NCBI GenBank assembly: GCA_963728875.1
Contig: CAVSLJ010000003.1
Coordinates: 496,001 to 560,000 of the forward strand
DNA from: DASUPK01 sp963728875
GTDB taxonomy: Bacteria > Actinomycetota > Thermoleophilia > Solirubrobacterales > 70-9
DNA: 64,000 bases
Direction of reading: 5' to 3'
Part shown: positions 1-8,317 of the stretch, in pieces
How positions within the stretch are numbered: position 1 is the first letter of the stretch
Layout of the letters: the number at the start of each line of letters is the position of its first letter
Made by a program: the position numbers and the translations under genes
Notes under the pieces: model-generated
The model's input: only the letters and a program-made list of their open reading frames with translations
Told to the model about the DNA's origin: nothing
Databases searched by the model: none

Positions 1-117
1 CCGCCCGGCGAGCGCCGCCACGACGTCGGCACCGTCGAGGGCTACTGCCGGACGTTCCTCGAGCTGGCGCTGGCGGACCCTCGCTTCGGCGAGGGCCTGC
101 GCTCGCAGCTCCGTTGA
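1..117 (+). CDS. Sugar-phosphate nucleotidyltransferase, C-terminal end (partial)
   Basis: The reading frame is open from the first base and stops at TGA 115-117, so only the last 38 residues are in the window. The segment DVGTVEGYCRTFLELAL followed by a short basic tail resembles the C-terminus of GalU/RfbA-type nucleotidyltransferases, where a DVG(T/N)xxGY motif precedes a helix. The next gene, a GHMP kinase, begins one base after the stop, so the two are probably one sugar-activation operon: the kinase makes a sugar 1-phosphate and this enzyme would make the NDP-sugar. The assignment rests on this short segment and the context. Confidence 0.5.
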   Translation, partial: PPGERRHDVGTVEGYCRTFLELALADPRFGEGLRSQLR

Positions 118-118
118 G

Positions 119-1144
119 ATGAGGCTGGTCCGCGCCGAGGCGTTCGCGCGAGCCGCCCTGCTCGGCAATCCGTCAGACGCCTACGGCGGCCGGACGATCA
201 GCTTCGCCTTCACCGACTTTGCGGCGCGCGTCGTCGTCTACGAGTGGCCCCGGCTCGAGATCGTGCCCGGCCCATCCGATCAGGCGAGCTTCGACGGGCT
301 CGCCGATCTCGTCCGCGATGTCGAGGCCAACGGCTACTACGGCGGCCTGCGGCTGGTGAAGGCAGCGATCAAGCGCTTCGCCGACTGGTGCAACGAGCGC
401 TCGGTCGAATGTGAGCGGCCCTTCTCGATCCGCTACGAGAGCACGATCCCGCGTGCGGTCGGCCTCGGCGGCTCGAGCGCGATCGTCACCGCCGTGCTCC
501 GGGGGCTGCTCGACTTCCACGAGCTCGAGATCCCCATCGAGGATCTGCCGGACCTGGCGCTCTCGGCGGAGACCGAGGAACTCGGGATCGCCGCCGGCCT
601 GCAGGACCGGGTCGCCCAGGCCTATCAGGGGCTCACCTACATGGATTTCGATCCCGGGCGCGGGCGTCCGGCGTACGAGCCACTCGACCCGTCGCTCCTC
701 CCTCCGGTGTGCCTCGCCTATGCGACCGGCTCCGGCCAGCCCTCGCACGACGCGCACCGCGAGGTTCGGGATCGCCACCTCGCCGGCGAGGAGGAAGTCG
801 TGTCGGCGATGCGCTCGATCGGCGAACTGGCCAACCGCGGGAGGCAGGCCCTCCTCGATCGCGACGCCGAGTTGCTGGGGACGCTGATGCGGGAGAACCT
901 CGAGCTACGCCGGCGCATCTTCCGGTTGGAGCCGGGGCACCTGCGGCTGGTGGAAACGGCCGGGGAGCTGGGGCTGCCCGCGAACTACGCCGGATCAGGC
1001 GGCGCGATCGTCGTCCTGATCGAGGATCCGGCGGGGGTCGAGGAGCTTCGCCGGCGCCTCGGAGCCGACTGCGCCGTGATCGAGCCGCGCCTCGCCCCCG
1101 CCATCGCGCACCGTCCCGTGAAAACAAACGGGCCGCCCCCCTAG
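119..1144 (+). CDS. GHMP-family sugar kinase (glucuronokinase-like)
   Basis: 341 aa. The GHMP ATP-binding motif is visible as PRAVGLGGSSAIV around residues 111-123, followed by a typical GLQDRVAQAYQG segment and a C-terminal glycine-rich motif (YAGSGGAIV). GHMP kinases transfer phosphate from ATP to small sugars or isoprenoid precursors in the cytosol. The length and the N-terminal RAEAFARAALLGNPSDAYGG are closest to glucuronokinase/galactokinase-type sugar 1-kinases. It is one base from the nucleotidyltransferase upstream, which supports a sugar 1-phosphate product. The substrate cannot be fixed from sequence. The gene ends inside a strong hairpin (1129-1153). Confidence 0.75.
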   Translation: MRLVRAEAFARAALLGNPSDAYGGRTISFAFTDFAARVVVYEWPRLEIVPGPSDQASFDGLADLVRDVEANGYYGGLRLVKAAIKRFADWCNERSVECERPFSIRYESTIPRAVGLGGSSAIVTAVLRGLLDFHELEIPIEDLPDLALSAETEELGIAAGLQDRVAQAYQGLTYMDFDPGRGRPAYEPLDPSLLPPVCLAYATGSGQPSHDAHREVRDRHLAGEEEVVSAMRSIGELANRGRQALLDRDAELLGTLMRENLELRRRIFRLEPGHLRLVETAGELGLPANYAGSGGAIVVLIEDPAGVEELRRRLGADCAVIEPRLAPAIAHRPVKTNGPPP

Positions 1145-1153
1145 GGCGGCCCG
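1129..1153. terminator. Hairpin at the 3' end of the GHMP kinase gene
   Basis: A perfect 10-bp inverted repeat (CGGGCCGCCC at 1129-1138, GGGCGGCCCG at 1144-1153) with a 5-nt loop holds the TAG stop codon in its loop and right arm. It is very GC-rich and is followed by GAAAGTCG rather than a T-run, so it is a probable but not classical terminator. Confidence 0.55.
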
Positions 1154-1293
1154 AAAGTCGAAAACGGCGGCGGGCGGGTGGTTTGGTCTCCTGCTCCCCT
1201 TGGCAGGAGGAAGTCTGCCCGCTGGCCGGCCGGGCGTCATCGGGAAGAACTGCGCGTTCGGGTCCGTAGTTCTCCCCGTTCTCTCACGACAGA

Positions 1294-1320
1294 GAGGCCG
1301 GAGCAAAAAGCTCCGGCCTC
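1294..1320 (-). terminator. Hairpin downstream of the CsbD gene
   Basis: A perfect 11-bp stem (GAGGCCGGAGC / GCTCCGGCCTC) closes an AAAAA loop (TTTTT on the minus strand). It lies 33 bp beyond the stop of the minus-strand CsbD gene and downstream of the plus-strand GHMP kinase, so it can terminate both convergent transcripts. Confidence 0.55.
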
Positions 1321-1352
1321 CGGAATCCCTGCTTCAGCTGTTCAGCGGGCGG

Positions 1353-1541
1353 TCAGTCCTGAGGGTCGTCGTGCCCGGTCCCGATCTTTTCCTTCACCTT
1401 GTCGGCCGCGTCGTCCACCTTGTCCTTGACGCTCGAGACCGCGCGGTCGATCTTGCCTTCTCGCTTGAGCTTCTCGTCGTCGGTGAGATCGCCGGCCGCT
1501 TCCTTCGTGCGGCCCTTGGCCTCATCGATGTGCTCACCCAT
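1353..1541 (-). CDS. CsbD family stress protein
   Basis: 62 aa, highly charged and helical. The N-terminus MGEHIDEAKGRTKEAAGDLT is the hallmark of the CsbD-like family, followed by DRAVSSVKDKVDDAADKVKEK. CsbD-like proteins are small general-stress proteins of unknown biochemical role, often under alternative sigma-factor control. The minus strand has an AGGAGA Shine-Dalgarno just before the ATG. It stands alone between convergent and divergent neighbours. Confidence 0.9.
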   Translation of the reverse strand: MGEHIDEAKGRTKEAAGDLTDDEKLKREGKIDRAVSSVKDKVDDAADKVKEKIGTGHDDPQD

Positions 1542-1637
1542 TTCGATCGTCTCCTTTTTCGCTCCCCAATGGGTACCCGCCGCTCAACGTGAAAAACAGG
1601 GAATGACAGACGCCGCCGGAGGCGGGAAGATCACTCC

Positions 1638-2964
1638 ATGAGCCCGGCGACGAGAGAGCGGCTGAGCGTCGACGACGCCCAGATCCTGCGTCTGGAGTCC
1701 CCGGTGATCAAGGGGCACACCGGGAAGGTCCTGATCCTCGCACCGGATTCGGCGGGCGAGCCCCTCTCCGGTCCCGCGCCTGCGCGAGCGCGTCTCCGAG
1801 CGCATGGACGCCTTCCCGCGCCTCAGCCAGCGGGTGGTGGAGCCCCGGCTCGGGCTCGGCCGTCCGGCGTGGGTCGAGGCCGAGCAGGTCGACCTCGACT
1901 GGCACGTCTCCGAACCCGCCCACGCCGACCCGCTCTCCGACGAGGAGCTCCGGGCCGCCGTCGGAGACCTGCTCTCCGAGCGGCTCGATCACACCCGCCC
2001 GCTGTGGCGATTCGACTGCCTGCCGCTCACCGGGCACCGGGTGGCGATCATCGGGCGAATCCACCACGCGATGGCCGACGGGGTCAGCGCGATCAAGCTC
2101 GCCGCCGGGCTGCTCTGGGACCTCGACGTCCAGACGCCGAACCCCCATGCCTCGGAGACCGCGCCGGAGCCCGCGAGGGCGAAGGCCTCGCCCGCCGCGC
2201 CCGCCGCCGGCGCCGCGGAGGAGCGGATCCTGGTCCGGCTGCCGGCCGCCCTCTGGCGCGAGCTGCGACCGGGGCGGGACACTTCCCTCGACCAGCACAT
2301 CGGCCCCAAACGCGAGGTCGCATGGAGCAGCTTCCCGCTCGAGCGGCTGAAGCGGATCGGCCACAGCGCCCCCGAGGCCGCCACTGTCAATGACGTCGTC
2401 CTGGCGGTGGTCGCGGGAGCGCTTCGCCGCTGGCTGCCTGAGGCGGGCGGTGTCGCCCAGGACCTTCGGGTCCAGTGTCCGGTCTGCCTGCACGCCCGTG
2501 AGGAGGAGAAGGGAGAGCTCGGCAACCGCGACTCGTTCATGAACGTGGACCTGCCGATCGCGGAGCCGGATCCACACGAGCGGCTGCGCCTGATCAACGC
2601 GGAGACGAGCGAGCGAAAGTTCGACCACGACGCGGACGCGCTCTACGCCTTCTTCCATGCGCTCAGCCGGTTCCGGCCTCTCTACAAGGGCGTGACCCGG
2701 CTGACCGCGGGCCCTCGCGAATTCGCCCTCTCGGTCTCGAACGTGCCCGGGCCTCGGGAGCGTGCCGTGATCCTCGGCCACGCCGTCGAGCAGTTCTGCT
2801 CCTTCGCCGAGCCCGCCGACCGGCATGCCCTCCGGATCTCCGTCGTCTCCCTCGAGGGCGAGCTTGCCTTCGGCCTCTGCTCCGATCCGGAGGCGATCTC
2901 GAAGCTCGACGGCCTGCGCGGGGCGCTCGCCGACTCGATCTCAGAGCTGGAGGGAGCGGTCTGA
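1638..2964 (+). CDS. Wax ester synthase/DGAT-like acyltransferase (frameshifted)
   Basis: The frame-corrected product is about 441 aa. The N-terminus (MSPATRERLSVDDAQILRLES) and the rest of the protein lie in two frames that meet near 1771, where one extra G in TCCGGTCCC would explain the shift. The second frame has the WS/DGAT signature IHHAMADG (HHxxxDG catalytic motif), then the family's PLWRFDCLPL and a C-terminal FALSVSNVPGP segment. These enzymes esterify acyl-CoA with diacylglycerol or fatty alcohol to make storage lipid. The stop overlaps the next start (TGATG), so it is cotranscribed with the LigD-type gene. Whether the frameshift is real or an error is not decidable here. Confidence 0.8.
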
Positions 2965-3623
2965 TGCCTCGGTCGCTGAAGGAGTACGAGCGCAAGCGCG
3001 ACTTCTCCAAGACCAGGGAGCCGAGCGGCAGGGGAAAGAAGCGCAAGGCGAAGGCGCGCCGCAGGCATCCGCGCTTCTCCTTCCAGAAGCACTCGGCGAC
3101 GTCGGAGCACTACGACCTGCGGCTCGAGGTCGACGGCGTGCTGGCCTCCTGGGCCATCCCCAAGGGGCCCTCGCTGGATCCCCGGGACAAGCGACTCGCC
3201 ATGCGGACCGAGGATCACCCGCTCGAGTACCTCGAGTGGGAGGGCGTGATCGAGGAGGGCTCCTACGGGGCGGGGCCGATGATCGTCTGGGACCGCGGCG
3301 TCTTTCAGAACATCTCGGAGACCCGCAAGGGTGAGCCGATGGAGCTGGATGACGCCATCGAGAAAGGCGACGTGAAGGTCTTCATGCTCGGCGAGAAGAT
3401 CAAGGGCGCCTACGCGCTGGTCCGCACCGGTCCGCCCTCCGACCGCGAGAAGTGGCTCTTCATCAAGAAGCGCGACGAGGGCGCCGATGCCCGGCGCAGG
3501 CCGACCTCCTCCCAGCCTGAGTCCGTGCTGAGCGGCCGCACCATCGAGCAGGTGCTCGACGAGGAGGCCGAGCCCGGCCAGTTCCTCAAGCACCGGGCCC
3601 GCCGGCGGTCCAGACGGCGCTAG
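2964..3623 (+). CDS. Stand-alone LigD-type 3'-phosphoesterase (DNA polymerase ligase N-terminal domain)
   Basis: 219 aa. After a basic N-terminus (KRKAKARRRHPRF) comes the conserved core: FQKHSATSEHYDLRLEVDG (about residues 37-55, with the metal-ligand His and Asp), WAIPKGPS, and EGVIEEGSYGAG. In LigD this domain trims 3' ends during non-homologous end joining. Here it is a separate protein with no ligase or polymerase domain and with another basic tail. Ku and LigD partners are not in the window. Translation is coupled to the upstream acyltransferase by TGATG, although the functions seem unrelated. Confidence 0.85.
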   Translation: MPRSLKEYERKRDFSKTREPSGRGKKRKAKARRRHPRFSFQKHSATSEHYDLRLEVDGVLASWAIPKGPSLDPRDKRLAMRTEDHPLEYLEWEGVIEEGSYGAGPMIVWDRGVFQNISETRKGEPMELDDAIEKGDVKVFMLGEKIKGAYALVRTGPPSDREKWLFIKKRDEGADARRRPTSSQPESVLSGRTIEQVLDEEAEPGQFLKHRARRRSRRR

Positions 3624-3632
3624 GCTGCGCCC

Positions 3633-5096
3633 ATGGCCACCGCGGCCGAGGCACGGACGCTTCAGAACTTCGTCGGCGGCTCGTTCGTCGACGCGGCGGT
3701 CGACGAGACCCTCGACGATCGCGACCCGGCGACGGGCGAGCTCGCCGCGCGCGTCCCGCTCTCGGGGCCCTCCGACGTCGACGCGGCCGTCGGCGCCGCG
3801 CGAAGCGCGCAGCCCGCCTGGCGCGAGGTGCCGCCTCAGGACCGGGCCCGCGCGCTGCTCGCCCTGCGCGACACGCTGGTGCGCAACCGCCAGGAGCTGA
3901 CGGCGCTGATCACCGCCGACATGGGCAAGACCCTCGCCGACGCCGACGGCGAAGTCGGCCGCGGGATCGAATCGATCGAGTCCGCGGCCGCCATCCCCCA
4001 CCTGCTCAAGGGCGAGACCCTGGAGGGCGTCGCCTCCGGTCTGGACGTCGAGATGGTGCGCCAACCGGTCGGCGTCGTCGCCGCGATCACCCCCTTCAAC
4101 TTCCCGGCGATGATCCCGCTCTGGTTCCTGCCCTACGCCGTCGCCTGCGGCAACAGCTTCATCCTCAAGCCCTCGGAGCGGGACCCCCGCCCGTCGCAGC
4201 TGATCTGCCACCTGATCGAGGAGGATGAGGTCTTCCCGCCCGGCGTCGTCAACCTCATCCACGGCGGCCGCGCGGCGGTCGAGGCGATCCTCGACCACGA
4301 GGGAGTCGACGCGGTCTCCTTCGTCGGCCAGGCGAGCACCGCCCGCCTGATCGCGACCCGCTCGGCGGAGACAGGGAAGCGCGTGCAGGCGCTGGGCGGC
4401 GCGAAGAACTCGATGATCGTCGCCGCGGACGCGGATCTCGCGACCTCGGTGCCGGCGATCATGGGGTCGGCCTTCGGCGCGGCTGGCCAGCGCTGCCTGG
4501 CCGGATCGGTCTGCGTGATCGTCGGCGACGAGAGCCGGCAGGCCGAGGTCAGAGCCCACCTGAAGCACGCCGCGGAGGAGCTCGCAACCGGGGCGGGTGC
4601 GAACCCCGAGACCGACGTCTGCCCGATGGTTTCGCCGGAGGCCCGGGAGCGGGCCGAAGCCGCCGTGGCGACGGCGGAGTCCGCCGGCTCCACCGTCGTG
4701 CTCGACGGCCGCATCGGCGGCGGCGATGCCGGCGCGATGCTCGGCCCGACCATGGTCGAGGTCAGCGACCCCGAATCGGAGCTGGCCCGCGAGGAGATCT
4801 TCGGCCCGATCCTGGCGCTGGTCGGCGTCCCCGATCTCGACGCGGCGATCGACTTCGCCAACGGCTCGCGCTACGGCAACGCCGGCTCGATCTTCACGAC
4901 CTCGGGTGCCAACGCGCGCGCCTACCGCTGGGGCATCGAGGCGGGCATGCTCGGCGTGAACATCGGCGTTCCCGCGCCGGTGGCGTGGTTCCCCTTCTCC
5001 GGCTGGAAGGACTCGATCGACGGCGACCTGCACGCCAACGGCCCCGACGCAGTCGACTTCTACACGCGCAAGAAGGTCGTGACGAGTCGCTGGTAG
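3633..5096 (+). CDS. mmsA: CoA-acylating methylmalonate-semialdehyde dehydrogenase
   Basis: 487 aa, the normal length for the family. The aldehyde dehydrogenase fold is evident: AITPFNFPAMIPLWFLPYAVACGN (NAD-binding region, about residues 151-174), LGGAKN, and FGAAGQRCLAGS with the catalytic cysteine near residue 288. It lacks the usual general-base Glu motif (ELGGK), as is typical of MmsA, and instead has QALGGAKN. MmsA converts (methyl)malonate semialdehyde to propionyl- or acetyl-CoA in valine, beta-alanine and inositol catabolism. The convergent acyl-CoA carboxylase downstream uses the same CoA products. Confidence 0.9.
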   Translation: MATAAEARTLQNFVGGSFVDAAVDETLDDRDPATGELAARVPLSGPSDVDAAVGAARSAQPAWREVPPQDRARALLALRDTLVRNRQELTALITADMGKTLADADGEVGRGIESIESAAAIPHLLKGETLEGVASGLDVEMVRQPVGVVAAITPFNFPAMIPLWFLPYAVACGNSFILKPSERDPRPSQLICHLIEEDEVFPPGVVNLIHGGRAAVEAILDHEGVDAVSFVGQASTARLIATRSAETGKRVQALGGAKNSMIVAADADLATSVPAIMGSAFGAAGQRCLAGSVCVIVGDESRQAEVRAHLKHAAEELATGAGANPETDVCPMVSPEARERAEAAVATAESAGSTVVLDGRIGGGDAGAMLGPTMVEVSDPESELAREEIFGPILALVGVPDLDAAIDFANGSRYGNAGSIFTTSGANARAYRWGIEAGMLGVNIGVPAPVAWFPFSGWKDSIDGDLHANGPDAVDFYTRKKVVTSRW

Positions 5097-5106
5097 CGGC
5101 CACCAG

Positions 5107-5146
5107 GTCGCTCCACTTCGGAGCGGAGGGCGAAGCCCGGAGCGAC
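5107..5146. terminator. Nested hairpin between convergent mmsA and carboxylase genes
   Basis: GTCGCTCC (5107-5114) pairs with GGAGCGAC (5139-5146), and inside it CTTCG (5116-5120) pairs with CGAAG (5131-5135). The nested stem sits between two convergent stops and is a likely bidirectional transcription block. There is no T-run. Confidence 0.45.
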
Positions 5147-5152
5147 TTATGT

Positions 5153-5187
5153 GGGGCGGCCGCTTGTGGCCGCGGCCTTATGGCGAA
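5153..5187. repeat. Dispersed 35-bp intergenic hairpin repeat, copy 1
   Basis: This 35-bp segment matches 15725-15759 at 31 of 35 positions. It carries a palindromic stem GCGGCC...GGCCGC with a six-base loop. Both copies lie just after a plus-strand stop codon and at or before the end of a minus-strand gene, which suggests a shared terminator or a short interspersed repeat. Confidence 0.6.
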
Positions 5188-5199
5188 GCCGTGCCGCGC

Positions 5200-6762
5200 T
5201 CACCACGAATCCACGGTGCGGCCGCTCGGCTCGGGCGTCCCGGCGGCGGCCAGGGTGCGGGCGATCATGGCCCGGGTGTCGGCCGGATCGATGACGTCGT
5301 CGATCTCGAAGATCTGCGCGGCGTTGAGCGCCCCTGCGTTCTCGTACATCTGCGCGGTGAGCTCGCGGACGCGCTGCTCGCGCTCACCCTCGTCCTCGAT
5401 CGCCTCGAGGTCCTTTCGCATGGCGAGGCGCACCGCGCCCTCGAGCCCCATGGGACCGAGCGTCGCGTCCGGCCAGGCCGCGGTCAGCAACGGCTCGTGC
5501 AGGCTGCCGAACGCCATCGCCTGAGCGCCGAGCCCGTATCCGCGGCGCAGGACGATGGCGATGGTGGGCACGGTCAGGGCGGCGCCGGCGATCAGCATCC
5601 GGCAGCAGCGCCGAACGAGGGCTTCCCGCTCGGCCTCCGGCCCGACCATGTAGCCGGGGGTGTCGATCAGCGAGATGACCGGGAGCCCGAACGCGTCACA
5701 GAGCTGCATGAAGTGCGTGGCCTTGTCCGCGGCCGCGCCGGTGACGACCCCGGCCTGGTGCGTGGTGTTGTTCGCGATGACCCCGGCGGGGCGACCCTCG
5801 ATGCGGACCAGCGCGGTGAGGAGCTCCGGCGCGAAGGCCTCGCGCAGCACCGTGACCGAATCCTCATCGGCGATCGTGCGGACGATCGGCGTGGCGTTGT
5901 AGGCGCGCCGGGAGCTCTCCGGCACCGCGTCGCGGAGCGCCGCCTGGTCTGCGGCCGACCACTCCTCGGTCGGGCCGCGGAAGTAGCCGAGCAGGCGCTT
6001 GGTCACCGCGACGGCCTCCTCCTCGTCCTCGACGACGAGATCGAGCACGCCGTTGGGCGCCTGCACCTCGACCGGGCCGACGTCCTCGGGGTTGACGTCG
6101 CCGAGGCCGCCTCCCGCGATCATCGCGGGGCCGGCCATCCCGAGCGACGAGTTCTTCGTGGCCACGATCAAATCCGAACAGCCCGCGATCACGGCGTTGC
6201 CGGCGAAGCAGTTGCCGGCGACGACGGAGATCCTCGGGACGTGACCGGAGAGCTTGGCCCAGAGGGCGAAGGCCCGGACCTGGAGCGCGCTGACGACGGG
6301 GTGGTCGGTGTCGCCGGGTCGGCCCCCACCACCTTCGGCGAAGAAGACGACCGGCAGACCCATCCGCTCGATCAGCTCGAACATCCGGTCCTTCTTGAAG
6401 TGCCCGACTGTGCCCTGGGTGCCGGCGAGCACGGTGTAGTCGTAGGACAGCACCGCGGTGGGCTGTCCATCCACCGTGGCTGTCCCCGCGACGAGTCCGT
6501 CGGCGGGGGTGTTGGCGATCAGGTCATCCCGGCTCCGTCGCGCGCGCTGCTGCGCGACGGCGTAGCGCCCGTACTCGACCCACGATCCGTCGTCGATCAG
6601 GTCGGAGACGTTCTCGCGGGCCGTCCGCCCGCCGCGGTCGTGGCGCTTGGCGACGGCGTCGGGTCGGGCGACGTCCTCCGTGAGCTCTCGCCGGCGCCGA
6701 AGCTCGGCGAGGTCTTCCCGCTCCGTGTCGTTCTCCCGCGGCATCGCCGCTGGAGTATTCAC
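5200..6762 (-). CDS. Acyl-CoA carboxylase carboxyltransferase (beta) subunit
   Basis: 520 aa. The carboxyltransferase fold is clear: an N-terminal region with RGGRTARENVSDLIDDGSW, an oxyanion-hole segment (FFAEGGGGRPGD), GMAGPAMIAGGG, and a C-terminal half with NNTTHQAGV, LIDTPGYMVG and GLGAQAM. These enzymes carboxylate acetyl-, propionyl- or longer acyl-CoA from a biotinylated alpha subunit, which is not in the window. An in-frame Met at residue 7 (MPREND) is an alternative start. The substrate cannot be told from sequence; the neighbouring mmsA fits propionyl-CoA. Confidence 0.9.
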   Translation of the reverse strand: MNTPAAMPRENDTEREDLAELRRRRELTEDVARPDAVAKRHDRGGRTARENVSDLIDDGSWVEYGRYAVAQQRARRSRDDLIANTPADGLVAGTATVDGQPTAVLSYDYTVLAGTQGTVGHFKKDRMFELIERMGLPVVFFAEGGGGRPGDTDHPVVSALQVRAFALWAKLSGHVPRISVVAGNCFAGNAVIAGCSDLIVATKNSSLGMAGPAMIAGGGLGDVNPEDVGPVEVQAPNGVLDLVVEDEEEAVAVTKRLLGYFRGPTEEWSAADQAALRDAVPESSRRAYNATPIVRTIADEDSVTVLREAFAPELLTALVRIEGRPAGVIANNTTHQAGVVTGAAADKATHFMQLCDAFGLPVISLIDTPGYMVGPEAEREALVRRCCRMLIAGAALTVPTIAIVLRRGYGLGAQAMAFGSLHEPLLTAAWPDATLGPMGLEGAVRLAMRKDLEAIEDEGEREQRVRELTAQMYENAGALNAAQIFEIDDVIDPADTRAMIARTLAAAGTPEPSGRTVDSW

Positions 6763-6798
6763 TGCACGGGCCCGGCTTCGCTGCGACCGTCTCGTGCC

Positions 6799-7691
6799 TC
6801 AGGCAGGGAACGCATGCGTCTGCGTCGATGGGCGTGTGACCCGTGCCAGTGCACGGGCGGCGAGCGGCATCTGCCCAGAGCGCCATACCTGTCGCTTCTC
6901 GTAGGGCCAGGCGTAGATCGGATTGCCGTCGCGAACCAGCTCGAGTAGGTGAGGTTCGCCGAGCTCCTGGGCGGACCACTCGTACAGGCGTTGCAGGCGA
7001 GGGACGATCACGGCATAGTCGAGCATCCGGCCCAGGCGCTGCTCGTCGGCGACATAGCGCCCGACGTCGCCGTCGAGCGGATAGCGGTTCGGGAGCACAC
7101 GTCGAAGTGAGAGGAACACTCCTGTCATCCCGACCCGCGGATCACCCACCAGGCGACCGAGCGGAGCCAACCGCCCCAGCGCGAGGCGCGGCGCCGCAAC
7201 CAGTGCGTGCGCGTAGAGGACGCGCACCAGCGCGACGTTCATGAAGAAGCGCTCCGGTGCGCTCTCCGATTCGGCGAGTGCCCGATGATCCAGGTGGCCG
7301 GCCACGATGCTCGCGTTGTGTGCCCGGTACCAACAGTGCCCCGTCGGTGTCGCGCTGAACTCCAGCCAGAGGCCCACGGAATGCGAGGACGGCTGCCCCG
7401 CCCGGCCACTGAGAAGCGCGATCGTTTCGCAGCCATCACGCAGCAGTCGCTCGTTGACCGCTCGCCACCACTCGCTGCCGGGCGGCGACGCGTCGAGCGG
7501 ATCGAGCACACCGCGCTGCGCCTGCCAGCGCATGAACGACAACGCCGCCCGCCGGAAGGGCAGGTGTCGCGGCGCGTGCCCGTCGGCCCGTGGAAAACCC
7601 ACGCCATCAACGCAAGACGTGCCGCCGGATCGTCGCGCACGGCCGCGACCTGCGCCTCAGCCCGAGCGAGCGCGCCTTCTTGCTGGCTCAT
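6799..7691 (-). CDS. Conserved hypothetical protein, about 297 aa (frameshifted)
   Basis: I do not recognise the family. An N-terminal piece (MSQQEGALARAEAQVAAVRD ... MAWVF) runs in one frame from 7691 and continues in another (PRADGHAPRHLPFRRAALSF) from about 7596. One missing C in the run GTTTTCC(C)ACGG would join them. The body is soluble and rich in Arg and Leu, with a conserved-looking SEWWRAVNERLLRDG segment, a Trp/His-rich stretch (GHCWYRAHNASIVAGHLDH), and no signal peptide or membrane segment. It follows the carboxylase start region on the same strand but is separated by about 36 bp, so it may head that operon. Confidence 0.5.
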
Positions 7692-7734
7692 CGCGAGGAG
7701 TAATAGCCGTCCATGCGCGACGGGGGGTGGCCCG

Positions 7735-8244
7735 TTAGGCCTGGCCGATGAGCACGCCGGCGGTCGCCACGATCACGCCGCCCAGGGTGACCTGGATCAG
7801 GGAGCTCTTCAGCGAGACGTCCAGGAACCGCTTGCGGATCCAGGCTATCCCGATCAGCTCGCAGCCCACCGTGAAGGAGGCGACCAGCAGCGCCGTGTGC
7901 AGGTCGCTGATCAGGAAGGGCAGCGCGTGGAAGGCGCCGCCAAAGAAAGTGGCGCTGCCGGTGATCAGGCCTCGCGACATCGAGCTGCCCCGGCCGGTGA
8001 CCGAGCCGTCATCGGAGAGCGCCTCCGAGAGGCCCATGCTGATCCCGGCGCCGAGCGCCGCGGCCAGCCCTACGAACAGCGCCGCATGCGAGCCCGCGAG
8101 GAAGGCGGTCGCGAAGATCGGCGCCAGCGTCGAGACGGTGCCGTCGATCAGTCCGATCAGGGCGGGCTGGACGCGCTGGAGCATGAAGCGCTCCTCGTCC
8201 GCCGGTCCCATCCTCCCCGCCAGCCTGGCCACCAGTTCGCTCAT
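7735..8244 (-). CDS. VIT/CCC1-family metal (iron/manganese) transporter
   Basis: About 169 aa from ATG 8244; an in-frame TTG at 8259 would add five residues. Five hydrophobic segments are visible. The first contains QPALIGLIDGTVSTLAPIFATAF, matching the family's G(L)xDG(x)xS core in helix 1. An acidic and Gly-rich helix 2 follows (GLAAALGAGISMGLSEALSDDG). VIT1/CCC1 proteins move Fe2+ or Mn2+ out of the cytosol. The gene is divergent from a Fur-family regulator, and two iron-box-like sites lie between them, so metal-dependent control is likely. Confidence 0.8.
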   Translation of the reverse strand: MSELVARLAGRMGPADEERFMLQRVQPALIGLIDGTVSTLAPIFATAFLAGSHAALFVGLAAALGAGISMGLSEALSDDGSVTGRGSSMSRGLITGSATFFGGAFHALPFLISDLHTALLVASFTVGCELIGIAWIRKRFLDVSLKSSLIQVTLGGVIVATAGVLIGQA

Positions 8245-8270
8245 GCGGTCATAATACAAGGAAATTAAGA

Positions 8271-8312
8271 TAAGGTTCCCCTAAGATGTACGATGTTCTT
8301 AGGTTGCCCTGA
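8271..8312. promoter_or_regulatory. Two IdeR/DtxR-like boxes between transporter and Fur gene
   Basis: TAAGGTTCCCCTAA (8271-8284) and TTAGGTTGCCCTGA (8299-8312) are 28 bp apart. Both resemble the actinobacterial iron box TTAGGTTAGSCTAACCTAA in its first half and centre. They sit in the only intergenic space between the divergent metal transporter and Fur-family genes. This is a pattern match by eye; the cognate protein could be IdeR or the adjacent Fur homologue. Confidence 0.5.
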
Positions 8313-8317
8313 CGGAT

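Noticed and set aside
2682..5033. 783-codon minus-strand open frame opposite mmsA and the LigD-type gene
   Set aside because: The translation is Arg/Asp/Gly-rich without any domain, and it is the antisense shadow of well-recognised genes in GC-rich DNA.
5149..6948. 599-codon plus-strand frame opposite the carboxylase subunit
   Set aside because: Low-complexity composition; the minus strand encodes a complete carboxyltransferase.
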